This document shows positions 54,559 to 62,756 of a DNA stretch of 64,000 nucleotides, piece by piece. This stretch comes from an uncultured Cetobacterium sp. GTDB lineage: Bacteria; Fusobacteriota; Fusobacteriia; Fusobacteriales; Fusobacteriaceae. The stretch is taken from contig NZ_CAMTIK010000001.1 in assembly GCF_947072685.1 (NCBI RefSeq), positions 62,001-126,000 on the forward strand, in the 5' to 3' direction. Positions within the stretch are counted from its first letter, which is position 1, and every line of letters begins with the position of its first letter. Both the position numbers and the translations under genes were made by a program. Under the pieces are notes generated by a model that saw only the letters and a list, made by a program, of their open reading frames with translations, was not told the origin of the DNA and ran no database searches.

Positions 54559-55482
54559 ATGAAATTGTCCAGTTATCTTTCAGAAGATAAAATTATTCCA
54601 AATTTAAAAGGTAATAATTTTGAGGAGCTTGTGTCTAATCTTGTAGATGAAATTTCTAAAGTTAATAAACAAGTTAAAAGCGAAAGAGCTATTATGAAAA
54701 AAGCTATTATGAAAAGAGAGGAAGAAGCATCAACTTATATGGGCTGCGGTATTGCTATTCCCCATGCTAGATTGGAGTATTTTGATGATATCGTTGTGGC
54801 TATAGGTTTTCCTGAAAAACCTATTTTTATGAAAACTCTAGGTGATAAAACAGAAGAGGTTAAAGTTGTCATTCTTATTCTTGCTGATGTTTTAAAAAAT
54901 AAAAACATTTTAAAAATTATGTCTGGTATTTCTAGACTTTGTTTAAAAAACAAAGCTGTTTTAGATGAAATTTTAACTTATAAGTCAGCTGAAAAAACTA
55001 TTGAAATTCTCGATAAAACAAAAATTGAAATCGATCACAATATTATTGCTGAAGATTTATACACACACACTCCATCTCCAGCTAAAGTTACAAACACTTT
55101 GGAAGATATCGCTAAAAGAATTATTATTGAAAAAGTTAGTGGTATTCCTGTAGTTGACAATAACAATAATTTTTTAGGGGAGATTACGGAAAGAGAGCTT
55201 ATTGCTTTTGGAATGCCAAAACATACAACTCTTTTAAATGATTTAAGTTTTCTTACAATCGGTGAACCTTTTGAGAACTATTTAGTAAATGAAAAAACAA
55301 TGACTATTAGAGATTTATATCGAACTGAAGGGGTTGTTACTATCGATAAAGAAGCCTCTCTTATGGAGATTTCGTATCTTTTTATAAATCGTGGTGTAAC
55401 AAGAATATATGTTATTGAAAATAATAAGTACTTAGGAATTATTTTAAGATCAGATATCATAAAAAAAATACTACATATTTAA
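54559..55482 (+). CDS. PTS EIIA (fructose/mannitol/Ntr type) fused to a CBS-domain pair
   Basis: Regulatory-looking fusion of 307 residues. Residues 1-150 are an EIIA-2 domain with the phosphorylation His69 in MGCGIAIPHARL. Residues about 165-300 form two CBS repeats (THTPSPAKVTNTLEDIAKRIIIEKVSGIPVVDN and VVTIDKEASLMEISYLFINRGVTRIYVIEN), which usually bind adenine nucleotides. There is no EIIB or EIIC nearby, so it is more likely a nitrogen- or energy-state sensor phosphorylated by HPr/EI than a sugar carrier. GGAGG precedes the ATG. It lies directly upstream of a MerR-type regulator with a 20-bp gap. Confidence 0.85.
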   Translation: MKLSSYLSEDKIIPNLKGNNFEELVSNLVDEISKVNKQVKSERAIMKKAIMKREEEASTYMGCGIAIPHARLEYFDDIVVAIGFPEKPIFMKTLGDKTEEVKVVILILADVLKNKNILKIMSGISRLCLKNKAVLDEILTYKSAEKTIEILDKTKIEIDHNIIAEDLYTHTPSPAKVTNTLEDIAKRIIIEKVSGIPVVDNNNNFLGEITERELIAFGMPKHTTLLNDLSFLTIGEPFENYLVNEKTMTIRDLYRTEGVVTIDKEASLMEISYLFINRGVTRIYVIENNKYLGIILRSDIIKKILHI

Positions 55483-55502
55483 ATATATTGTTGGAGGTTT
55501 AT

Positions 55503-55871
55503 GTGGCTTATTTTATAAAAAATGTAGTTTTTGCTACAGGATTAACAGAACATACAATTCGATATTATGAAAAATGTGGTTTATTAGTTAATATATCTAG
55601 AAACAAAAATGGTGTAAGAGTTTTTACAGATGATGATATCTTTTGGATTGAAATTATTAAATGTCTAAAAAATACCGGTATGAAAATAGAAGATATAAAA
55701 TCCATTGTAGATTTAAGTCTTGAGGGTGATCATACCTGTGAAGAAAGAAAAAATATACTGCTCCAGCATAGAAAAAATATACTTGAACAGATTGAGGATC
55801 TTTATAAAAATTTGAATAAATTGGATTTAAAAATAGCATGGTATGATGATAAAGAAAACTCTTGTAAATAA
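55503..55871 (+). CDS. MerR-family regulator, AdhR/NmlR-like
   Basis: Transcription activator of 122 residues from the GTG at 55503 (GGAGGT five bases before). It has a MerR winged helix (TGLTEHTIRYYEKCGLLVNISRNKNGVRVFTDDDIFWIEIIKCLKNTGM, about 12-60), then a dimerisation coil. A Cys at residue 54 in IKCLKNTGM lies where AdhR/NmlR proteins have their aldehyde- or thiol-sensing Cys. Just after its stop lies a perfect 18-bp palindrome in a 19-bp promoter spacer in front of an alcohol dehydrogenase gene, exactly the operator type of this group. The TTG at 55488 in the track is within the upstream gap and is rejected. Confidence 0.85.
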   Translation: MAYFIKNVVFATGLTEHTIRYYEKCGLLVNISRNKNGVRVFTDDDIFWIEIIKCLKNTGMKIEDIKSIVDLSLEGDHTCEERKNILLQHRKNILEQIEDLYKNLNKLDLKIAWYDDKENSCK

Positions 55872-55875
55872 TTTC

Positions 55876-55906
55876 TTGACTTAGAGTTAACTCTAAGGTA
55901 TATAGT
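55876..55906 (+). promoter_or_regulatory. MerR-type promoter with palindromic operator before the alcohol dehydrogenase gene
   Basis: TTGACT (55876-55881) and TATAGT (55901-55906) are 19 bases apart, the over-long spacer that MerR regulators correct by DNA twisting. The spacer holds the perfect 18-bp palindrome CTTAGAGTTAACTCTAAG (55880-55897). A TATATA at 55899 with a 17-base spacer is an alternative -10. Confidence 0.82.
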
Positions 55907-55940
55907 TTCCATATAACGAAAAAATTTGGAGGATGATATT

Positions 55941-57098
55941 ATGTTAAATTTTGATTTTTATAACCCTACTCGTATAGTTTTTGGAAAAGATACTCTTAAT
56001 CAATTAGATTCACTAGTTCCAAAGGATGCTAGAGTTCTTATTACTTATGGAGGAGGTTCTGTTAAAAAATTTGGTACTTTAGAAACTGTCTTAAAAAACC
56101 TTCCAAATAGAGATGTTTTTGAATTTGGTGGAATTGAACCTAACCCTCAATTTGATACCTTAATGAAAGCTGTTGAAATTGTAAAAGAAAAAAATATAGA
56201 TTTTTTACTAGCTGTAGGTGGAGGTTCTGTTATGGACGGAACTAAATTTATAGCACTTGCTGCTAACTATTCTGGAGATGCCCTAGACCTTTTAACTCCA
56301 GAGTTTGAACTTGCTCCTGTTGATAGAGCTACTCCTATGGGAACTGTTGTTACTCTTCCTGCTACTGGATCTGAAATGAATAACGGTGCTGTTATCAGTC
56401 ATAAAAATATAAAAGTTCCTGTTTTTAGTATGTTCACTTTCCCTAAGTTCTCGATTTTGGACCCTACCCTTACATTTACTCTACCTAAAACTCAAGTAGC
56501 TAATGGAATTGTAGATACATTCATACATACTGTTGAGCAATATGTGACATATCCTGTAGATGCTAGATTCCAAGATAGAACTGCTGAAGGAATTTTACAG
56601 ACTTTAATTGAAGTTGGAAAAACTACTTTAGATGACCCTGAAAATTATGATGCTAGAGCTAATTTAGTTTGGTGTGCTACAATGGCTTTAAATGGTCTTA
56701 TCGGTGCTGGTGTCCCTCAAGACTGGACTACACATATGATTGGTCATGAAATTACAGCTATATTTGGTATAGACCATGCTAAGACTCTGGCAATACTACA
56801 GCCTGCTATATGGGAAGTTAGAAAAGAACAGAAGAGAAAAAAACTTATCCAATATGCTGAACGTGTTTGGCATATCTGTGAAGAAGATGAAGATAAGAAA
56901 ATTGATCTAGCTATAAATAAGACTCGTGAATTCTTTGAAAGCTTAGGAATGAAAACTCATCTTTCAGATTTTAATATCACAGAAGATAAATTTGATGATA
57001 TTCTTAAATCTTTAGAACATAACAAAAGAACTGCACTATCTGAAACTGGAGATTTAAGTTTAAAAATTAGTAGAGAAATTCTTGAAAAAGCATTATAA
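55941..57098 (+). CDS. Iron-containing (YqhD/butanol-type) alcohol dehydrogenase
   Basis: Group III NAD(P)H-dependent alcohol dehydrogenase/aldehyde reductase. From ATG 55941 (GGAGG upstream) it has 385 residues. It shows NFDFYNPTRIVFGKDTL, VLITYGGGSVKKFG (coenzyme region), LLAVGGGSVMDGTKFIA, TLPATGSEMNNGAVIS, and metal ligands in NGIVDTFIHTVEQYV and HMIGHEITAIFGIDHAKTLAI. It resembles YqhD/BdhA, which reduce short- and medium-chain aldehydes. The AdhR-type regulator and operator immediately upstream point to induction by aldehydes or electrophiles. A hairpin follows the gene. Confidence 0.9.
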   Translation: MLNFDFYNPTRIVFGKDTLNQLDSLVPKDARVLITYGGGSVKKFGTLETVLKNLPNRDVFEFGGIEPNPQFDTLMKAVEIVKEKNIDFLLAVGGGSVMDGTKFIALAANYSGDALDLLTPEFELAPVDRATPMGTVVTLPATGSEMNNGAVISHKNIKVPVFSMFTFPKFSILDPTLTFTLPKTQVANGIVDTFIHTVEQYVTYPVDARFQDRTAEGILQTLIEVGKTTLDDPENYDARANLVWCATMALNGLIGAGVPQDWTTHMIGHEITAIFGIDHAKTLAILQPAIWEVRKEQKRKKLIQYAERVWHICEEDEDKKIDLAINKTREFFESLGMKTHLSDFNITEDKFDDILKSLEHNKRTALSETGDLSLKISREILEKAL

Positions 57099-57109
57099 TA
57101 TTCCTAACA

Positions 57110-57133
57110 GGCTGAGAATAATATTCTCAGCCA
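57110..57133 (+). terminator. Hairpin after the alcohol dehydrogenase gene
   Basis: GGCTGAGAAT and ATTCTCAGCC (10-bp perfect stem, short loop) followed by ATTTTAAA. The T tract is poor, so termination is probably incomplete and the next gene may share transcription. Confidence 0.6.
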
Positions 57134-57152
57134 TTTTAAAGAGGTGATGTTT

Positions 57153-58385
57153 TTGAATACTAACTTAATGGAGGAAGCAAATAGATGTTTAAATTGCAAG
57201 AAACCCCTTTGCAAGATTCACTGCCCTATTTCAACCGATATTCCAAATATTATAAACTTGTTTAAAGAAAATAAACTTGAAGAAGCTGGAGATCTTTTAT
57301 TTAAAAATAATCCACTATCTATATTCTGTGCAATTCTTTGTCCTCATGAAAATCAATGTAGCGGACACTGCATAAAAGGAATAAAAGGCACTCCTGTCGA
57401 TTTTCCTGCAATAGAAAAAGAGATTTCTTCTAAATATCTAGCTTCTCTTCCTTTAGAGAAACAAGAGCAAAAAAATGATAGTATTGCTATCATTGGTGGT
57501 GGTCCAGCCGGAATTACCGCTGCTATACTACTTGCTAAAGAGGGGTTTAAAGTTACAATTTTTGAAGCGTTTTCTAAATTAGGTGGCGTTTTAAGATATG
57601 GAATTCCTAAATTTAGACTTTCAAGAGAACTTATTGATACTTTTGAAACTTATCTTTTAAATCTAGGAATAAAAATAAAATATAATACTTTAGTTGGTCC
57701 CACTCATACTATTCAAAATCTTAAGGATGATGGATTTAAATATATCATCATATCTACAGGGGTTTGGAATCCTAAGCCTATGGGCATTAAAGGTGAAACT
57801 AAAGGGGATGTTCACTATGCTATCAACTATTTAATCTCACCTGAATCATATCATTTAGGTGACAATGTACTTGTTATTGGTGGTGGAAATGTAGCTATGG
57901 ATGCTGCAAGAACAGCTAAAAGAATGGGAAGTAATGTAACTATTATGTATAGAAGAGGCGAAGAGGATATGCCTGCTACTAAAGTAGAGATTGCTGAAAC
58001 TAAAGAGGATGGTGTCGATTTTAAATTTTATCTAGCTCCTAAAGAGATTTTAGATGATTTGATGATTTTCTTAAGAACTGAATCATTTACCGATGAAAAT
58101 GGAAATAGAAAACTTATCACTCTTAATGATAGTGATGTGGCTTTCCCTTATACATCTATAATTGTTGCTGTAAGCCAAGGCCCTAAAAAAAATATTGTCC
58201 TTTCTGAAAATAGAGTCAGTACTGATAAATGGGGTACTGTTGTAGTTGACGACACATTTGAGACCTCTTTAGAAAATGTTTTTTCTTGTGGTGATGTGGT
58301 TACTGGTCCTAAAACAGTTGTAGCTGCTGTGAATGATGCTAAAATTGTCGTGGCTAATATTTTAAAAAAAAATAATACTATATAA
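57153..58385 (+). CDS. GltD-like FAD/FeS NAD(P)H oxidoreductase
   Basis: Flavoprotein of the glutamate synthase small subunit/NfnB/SudA family. The N-terminal domain has two cysteine clusters (CLNCKKPLCKIHCP and CAILCPHENQCSGHC) for 4Fe-4S centres. It is followed by FAD-binding IAIIGGGPAGITAAILLAKEGFKVTIFEA and NAD(P)-binding VLVIGGGNVAMDAARTAKRMGSNVTIMYRR, and ends NVFSCGDVVTGPKTVVAAVNDAK. No glutamate synthase large subunit or Nfn partner is adjacent, so its electron partner is unknown. The likely start is the TTG at 57153, six bases after GAGGTG; ATG 57147 and GTG 57144 are less likely. The final length is about 410 residues. Confidence 0.83.
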   Translation: MNTNLMEEANRCLNCKKPLCKIHCPISTDIPNIINLFKENKLEEAGDLLFKNNPLSIFCAILCPHENQCSGHCIKGIKGTPVDFPAIEKEISSKYLASLPLEKQEQKNDSIAIIGGGPAGITAAILLAKEGFKVTIFEAFSKLGGVLRYGIPKFRLSRELIDTFETYLLNLGIKIKYNTLVGPTHTIQNLKDDGFKYIIISTGVWNPKPMGIKGETKGDVHYAINYLISPESYHLGDNVLVIGGGNVAMDAARTAKRMGSNVTIMYRRGEEDMPATKVEIAETKEDGVDFKFYLAPKEILDDLMIFLRTESFTDENGNRKLITLNDSDVAFPYTSIIVAVSQGPKKNIVLSENRVSTDKWGTVVVDDTFETSLENVFSCGDVVTGPKTVVAAVNDAKIVVANILKKNNTI

Positions 58386-58386
58386 A

Positions 58387-58425
58387 TTAAAACAGGAGGC
58401 ATTTTATTTGCCCTCCTGTTTTAAT
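58387..58425. terminator. Bidirectional terminator between the GltD-like gene and pyrE
   Basis: TTAAAACAGGAGG and CCTCCTGTTTTAA form a 13-bp perfect stem around a 12-base AT-rich loop, with T-rich flanks on both strands. It ends both convergent operons. Confidence 0.88.
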
Positions 58426-58428
58426 TTA

Positions 58429-59052
58429 TTATCTTCCCCAAGTATCTGGAGTTTTATTCCATTTTAGAGCTATTTCTGCCTCTTCAGAATCTAAATAGTT
58501 CTCCTCTGTAGCAACCTCTACCAATGAGGCAAAGTTCGAAAGTGTTATCCAAGAAATATCATCTGCCGAGAAATTTTTATATGCCTTTTCAAACTCATAT
58601 GAGAATATTGCTAGAACTTCAACTTCGATAGCACCTGCTTCTCTTGCAGCCGCAACTGCTTTTATAGAACTTCCTCCTGTTGAAATAAGATCCTCTATTA
58701 TGATTACTTTCTTCCCAGCAAAGTCAGCTCCTTCTATTTGTCTTCCAGCACCATGAGCCTTCTTTTCCCCTCTTATGTAAGCCATTGGAATATGCATCTC
58801 TTGAGCTATAAATGCCGCCCAAGGAATTCCTGCTGTTGCAGTTCCAGCTACAATATCGAAATCTTTCTCTTTTAAAACCTCTATAAATGCATCTACTACA
58901 ACTTGTCTTTCTTTTGGAAATCCTATCATTTTTCTATTATCACAATAAATTGGACTCTTAATTCCTGATACAAATGTAAACGGTTCCTTTACATTTAATC
59001 TCACTGCCTCTGTTCCTAATAATGATTTTGCTATATCTTTTGCTCTAGACAT
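58429..59052 (-). CDS. pyrE: Orotate phosphoribosyltransferase
   Basis: Adds PRPP ribose-phosphate to orotate giving OMP. The 207 residues have the PRPP-binding motif VIIIEDLISTGGSS (about 116-129), FTFVSGIKSPIYCDNRKM (about 26-43) and GTATAGIPWAAFIA. It is the last gene of the leftward pyr operon and overlaps pyrC by 8 bp. OMP then goes to PyrF, encoded two genes upstream. Confidence 0.96.
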   Translation of the reverse strand: MSRAKDIAKSLLGTEAVRLNVKEPFTFVSGIKSPIYCDNRKMIGFPKERQVVVDAFIEVLKEKDFDIVAGTATAGIPWAAFIAQEMHIPMAYIRGEKKAHGAGRQIEGADFAGKKVIIIEDLISTGGSSIKAVAAAREAGAIEVEVLAIFSYEFEKAYKNFSADDISWITLSNFASLVEVATEENYLDSEEAEIALKWNKTPDTWGR

Positions 59053-60247
59053 TATAACTCACTCCTCTTCCATTTTTATTCATAAATTCTTTCCCATCAT
59101 AAACCATTTCACCTCTAACAAAAGTTGCTAAAATTTTCCCTCCACCAACTATCTCGTTATAAGGTGTCCACCCACATTTTGAAACTACATTCTCATTCTT
59201 TATTACTTCTTTATTTTTCAAATCTACTACAACAAAATCTGCATCAAATCCTATTTCAATTTTTCCTTTTCCCACTATTCCAAATATTTTTGCTGGATTC
59301 TCAGACATAACCTCTTGTAGCTTTTTCATATCTATTTTTTTATTTAGCTCCTTTAGCATCATGACCAAAGAATTCTCTACTCCTGGTATCCCATAAGTTC
59401 TTTTAGATTTTTTTTCTTCCAAGGTATGTGGTGCATGATCTGTTCCAATAGTATCTATTGTTCCATCTTGTATCCCTATCCATAAAGCTTCATTGTCCTC
59501 TTTTGTTTTCAGCTCAGGCTTCATTAAAAGTAGATTATTTACATGAGATTCATTTAAAAATAAATGGTGAGGTGCTACTTCACCATAAACTTTAACTCCC
59601 TCTCCTTTTGCTTTTCTAAGAAGTTCAACTTCTGAAGCCTTTGAAAGATGACATAGATATAATGGCTTTTTAAATTTTTTAGCTAACTCTATAGCTTTTT
59701 CAACCATCTCTTCTTCAGCATGAACTGAAACTATTTTTGATTCTCTAAAAAGATTTTCTAAAATTTTCTCCTCTTCGACAAGCATATCCCCAGTTGACAT
59801 ATTTAAAAATATTTTCGTAGATGCAACTCTATCTCTTACTCTTTTTATTTCTGAACTATTATCTATTCTGCTTCCCCCAAAGTGAAAACCATAATCCACA
59901 TAACTTCTTCCCTTAGAATTGCTCTCTTTATCTTTCAATACCTCTTCAGTCGTAGTGTTTGGAACTGTATTTGGCATATCTATAAAAGTTGTTACTCCAC
60001 CTTTTGCACAAGCCATACTTCCGGTTTCAAAATCCTCTTTATAACAAAGCCCTGGATCTCTCATATGAGTATGTGCATCTATTATCCCTGGAAGCAACCA
60101 ATTCCCATCCACATCCACTACCTCTTCTATATCCAACTCTTCTATATCAGAGCAATTATAAACTTTAGTTATTTTTCCATTTTCTACTAATATATCCTTT
60201 ACCTCTTCAACTCCTTGATATAGAAGTTTACAGTTTTTTATTAGCAT
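59045..60247 (-). CDS. pyrC: Dihydroorotase
   Basis: Zinc amidohydrolase closing carbamoyl aspartate to dihydroorotate. The 400 residues are the class I type of about 400-430. The metal-binding DAHTHMRDPG is at about 58-67. Then come GVTTFIDMPNTVPNTT, VSVHAEEE, YLCHLSKASEVELLRKAK and IGTDHAPHT (about 269-277). PyrC overlaps pyrF upstream by 7 bp and pyrE downstream by 8 bp, consistent with tight coupling. Confidence 0.95.
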   Translation of the reverse strand: MLIKNCKLLYQGVEEVKDILVENGKITKVYNCSDIEELDIEEVVDVDGNWLLPGIIDAHTHMRDPGLCYKEDFETGSMACAKGGVTTFIDMPNTVPNTTTEEVLKDKESNSKGRSYVDYGFHFGGSRIDNSSEIKRVRDRVASTKIFLNMSTGDMLVEEEKILENLFRESKIVSVHAEEEMVEKAIELAKKFKKPLYLCHLSKASEVELLRKAKGEGVKVYGEVAPHHLFLNESHVNNLLLMKPELKTKEDNEALWIGIQDGTIDTIGTDHAPHTLEEKKSKRTYGIPGVENSLVMMLKELNKKIDMKKLQEVMSENPAKIFGIVGKGKIEIGFDADFVVVDLKNKEVIKNENVVSKCGWTPYNEIVGGGKILATFVRGEMVYDGKEFMNKNGRGVSYNV

Positions 60248-60966
60248 ACCCCTGCCTCTTTCATCCCCTCTTCAATTTCTACTAAAATCATTTCTGCTGC
60301 CTTTACAGGATTCTCGTTTTTAGTTACAGGTCTTCCTACAACTAAATAATCACATCCATTTACTATAGCATCTTTTGGAGTCATTATTCTCTCTTGATCA
60401 TCAGCTACCGACCATTTAGGTCTTACTCCTGGACAAACAGTTTTAAAGCTTTTTCCACAAAGTTCTTTTATAGCTTTAGCTTCCCAAGGTGAACAAACTA
60501 TTCCGTCCATTCCAGCTTTTTTTGTTAATTTAGCTAAATTTAAAGCTAACTCTTTTAATGATAGCTGACTTTGAAAAGTTTCTTTTACTCCCTCTTCAGA
60601 AAAACTTGTTAAAATAGTTACAGCTATTGAGAGTATCTCAGGATTTATCTCTTTTACTTTTTTTGCAACTGATTCCATCATCGCTCTACCACCACTTGCA
60701 TGTACATTGAACATAAATACATTTTGTTTTGCAGCAAATAAAGATGCCATAGTTGTTGTGTTTGGTATATCATGAAACTTTAAATCCAAGAAAACTTTTT
60801 TTCCTCTCTCAGTTAAGTAATCCACCATCTCTCCTTTTGAGTTTAAAAAAAGTTCCAATCCAACTTTATAAAAAGATACTGTTTCCCCTAATATTTCTAC
60901 TATCTTTTTTGCATCCTCCATATTTGAATAATCTAAAGCTATTATCAATCTATCTTTAACGTTCAT
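60241..60966 (-). CDS. pyrF: Orotidine 5'-phosphate decarboxylase
   Basis: Decarboxylates OMP to UMP. The 241 residues have LIIALDYSNMEDA (N-terminus), the catalytic DLKFHDIPNTT (about 60-70), MDGIVCSPWEAKAI, and the closing TPKDAIVNGCDYLVVGRPVTK (about 198-218). It lies between pyrD and pyrC; GGAGG stands before the ATG. Length and motifs are standard for the bacterial type 1 enzyme. Confidence 0.96.
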   Translation of the reverse strand: MNVKDRLIIALDYSNMEDAKKIVEILGETVSFYKVGLELFLNSKGEMVDYLTERGKKVFLDLKFHDIPNTTTMASLFAAKQNVFMFNVHASGGRAMMESVAKKVKEINPEILSIAVTILTSFSEEGVKETFQSQLSLKELALNLAKLTKKAGMDGIVCSPWEAKAIKELCGKSFKTVCPGVRPKWSVADDQERIMTPKDAIVNGCDYLVVGRPVTKNENPVKAAEMILVEIEEGMKEAGVC

Positions 60967-60989
60967 TTTTTCCTCCAGTTTTCTATCTA

Positions 60990-61913
60990 TTATTTTTGAT
61001 GTGCTACTCCTACAATCTCTTGTATATTTTCTAAAGCATTCTCTTCACAGAATTTTTCCAAGCCCTCTTTTATTTCTACAGGTAAAATTGGATTACTGAA
61101 CAACCCTGTCCCTAATGATACCATTGTTGCCCCTGCCATCATAAACTCTATAGCATCTTCCGTAGATGATATCCCGCCCATACCAACAACAGGTATCTTA
61201 ATATTTTGTGAGACTTGATAAACCATTCTAAGAGCTACTGGCTTCACTGCTGGTCCTGAAAATCCACCAAAAGTATTTCCTAAAATTGGTTTTCTTGTTT
61301 TTATATCTATTGCCATCCCTAAAAGAGTATTTATAAGGGATACAGCATCTGCTCCATTGGCTTCTACGACTCTAGCTATATTAACAATATCTGTCACATT
61401 TGGTGACAATTTTACTATCAAGGGTTTTGTTGTTACGGCTCTAACTGCTTTTGTTACAGCTCCTGCGACATCTGGATTTGCTCCAAAAGCCATCCCCCCA
61501 TCTTTTACATTTGGACAAGATATATTTAACTCAATCATATCTACTTCCTCAATTTTTTCAACTCTTTTTGCTATCTCTACATACTCCTCTATAACTTTTC
61601 CGTTTATATTTACAATTATTGGACACTCTATTCCTGACGTCTTGATATTTTTTACGATTACATTTTCAAAATAGTCTACACCTGGATTTTCAAGTCCTAC
61701 ACAATTTAACATTCCACCTGGTGTTTCTGCTATTCTTGTCCCATAATTCCCATCTCTTGCTTCCATTGTTATTCCCTTTACAACTATTCCACCTAAAACA
61801 TTGGGATCAAAATAATCTTTATACTCCATTCCAAATCCAAAGCATCCCGAAGATGTTACCATCGGATTTTTAAACTCCATTCCTAAAAAATTTGTTTTTA
61901 ATCTATTCATCAA
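60990..61913 (-). CDS. pyrD: Dihydroorotate dehydrogenase, type 1B catalytic subunit
   Basis: FMN enzyme oxidising dihydroorotate to orotate; type 1B couples to NAD through PyrK. The 307 residues show NPMVTSSGCFGFGMEY, GNYGTRIAETPGGMLNCVGLENPG, the catalytic Cys in LNISCPNVKDGGMAFG (about 129-144), and GGFSGPAVKPVALRMVY. GMGGISSTEDAIEFMMAGATMVSLGTGLF is the FMN phosphate site. Pairing with pyrK 13 bp upstream identifies the 1B type, suitable for anaerobes. Confidence 0.96.
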   Translation of the reverse strand: MMNRLKTNFLGMEFKNPMVTSSGCFGFGMEYKDYFDPNVLGGIVVKGITMEARDGNYGTRIAETPGGMLNCVGLENPGVDYFENVIVKNIKTSGIECPIIVNINGKVIEEYVEIAKRVEKIEEVDMIELNISCPNVKDGGMAFGANPDVAGAVTKAVRAVTTKPLIVKLSPNVTDIVNIARVVEANGADAVSLINTLLGMAIDIKTRKPILGNTFGGFSGPAVKPVALRMVYQVSQNIKIPVVGMGGISSTEDAIEFMMAGATMVSLGTGLFSNPILPVEIKEGLEKFCEENALENIQEIVGVAHQK

Positions 61914-61926
61914 TAAGCACCCCTTT

Positions 61927-62727
61927 TTAGTTACAACTACAACCTAGATTTTCTTTTGGATTTATATCTACTATTATCTTTGAATCAAATACCGGTCCAT
62001 CATGACAAACTTTTTTCATTCCATCCAAAGTTTTTATTGAACATCCCACACAAGCTTTCACACCACACGCCATTTTTTCTTCAAGTGAAACTTCACAGAA
62101 AACTCCAGCTTCAAGAGATGTTTTTGCCACAGCTTCCATCATTTTATGAGGTCCACATGTTTGAACCATATCAATCTTATTCTCTTTTAAAACCCTAGAC
62201 AATACCGATATTACATTCCCCTTTTCTCCAACAGAACCATCATCTGTTGTTATATAAGTTGTAACTCCTTCAAGATTTAAATTTTTTAATATCTCTAAAG
62301 CACCTGAATTTCTACCACCAGCTATAAAAATAACTTCATTATTTTTTTTAAGATTATCTATTAAAAGTTTTGTCGGAGCTATTCCCATTCCCCCTCCAAC
62401 AACCACACATTTTTTCTCTGAAATCTCTGTTTTAAACCCATTTCCAAGAGGTCCTTGAATATTTATAACATCCGCAGCTTTTAAAGTTGAAAATTCTTTA
62501 GTCCCTCCACCTTTTACCTCATAGTAAAACTCTAAGATATTTTTATCTTTATCCACAAAATGTAAGCTGATTGGTCTTCTTAAAACTCTTATTTCATTTT
62601 TTACTTTTAGCATAAAAAACTGTCCAGCTTTTGAATTTTGTATAGCTTTTTTCGACTCTATTTTCATCAAATAGTAATTATCTCCCACCTGATAATTTTC
62701 TAGTATTTTACAATCCTCTAAAAACAT
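61927..62727 (-). CDS. pyrK: Dihydroorotate dehydrogenase electron-transfer subunit
   Basis: FAD and 2Fe-2S protein that hands electrons from PyrD to NAD. The 266 residues have the FAD-binding RVLRRPISLHFVD (about 49-61), GPLGNGFKTE, NAD-binding VVVGGGMGIAPTKLLI (about 109-124), and the C-terminal cluster KMACGVKACVGCSIKT...KVCHDGPVF with four Cys. It lies between pyrB and pyrD. Confidence 0.95.
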   Translation of the reverse strand: MFLEDCKILENYQVGDNYYLMKIESKKAIQNSKAGQFFMLKVKNEIRVLRRPISLHFVDKDKNILEFYYEVKGGGTKEFSTLKAADVINIQGPLGNGFKTEISEKKCVVVGGGMGIAPTKLLIDNLKKNNEVIFIAGGRNSGALEILKNLNLEGVTTYITTDDGSVGEKGNVISVLSRVLKENKIDMVQTCGPHKMMEAVAKTSLEAGVFCEVSLEEKMACGVKACVGCSIKTLDGMKKVCHDGPVFDSKIIVDINPKENLGCSCN

Positions 62728-62756
62728 CTTTTCCTCCTAAATCTATCCCAAATTTT

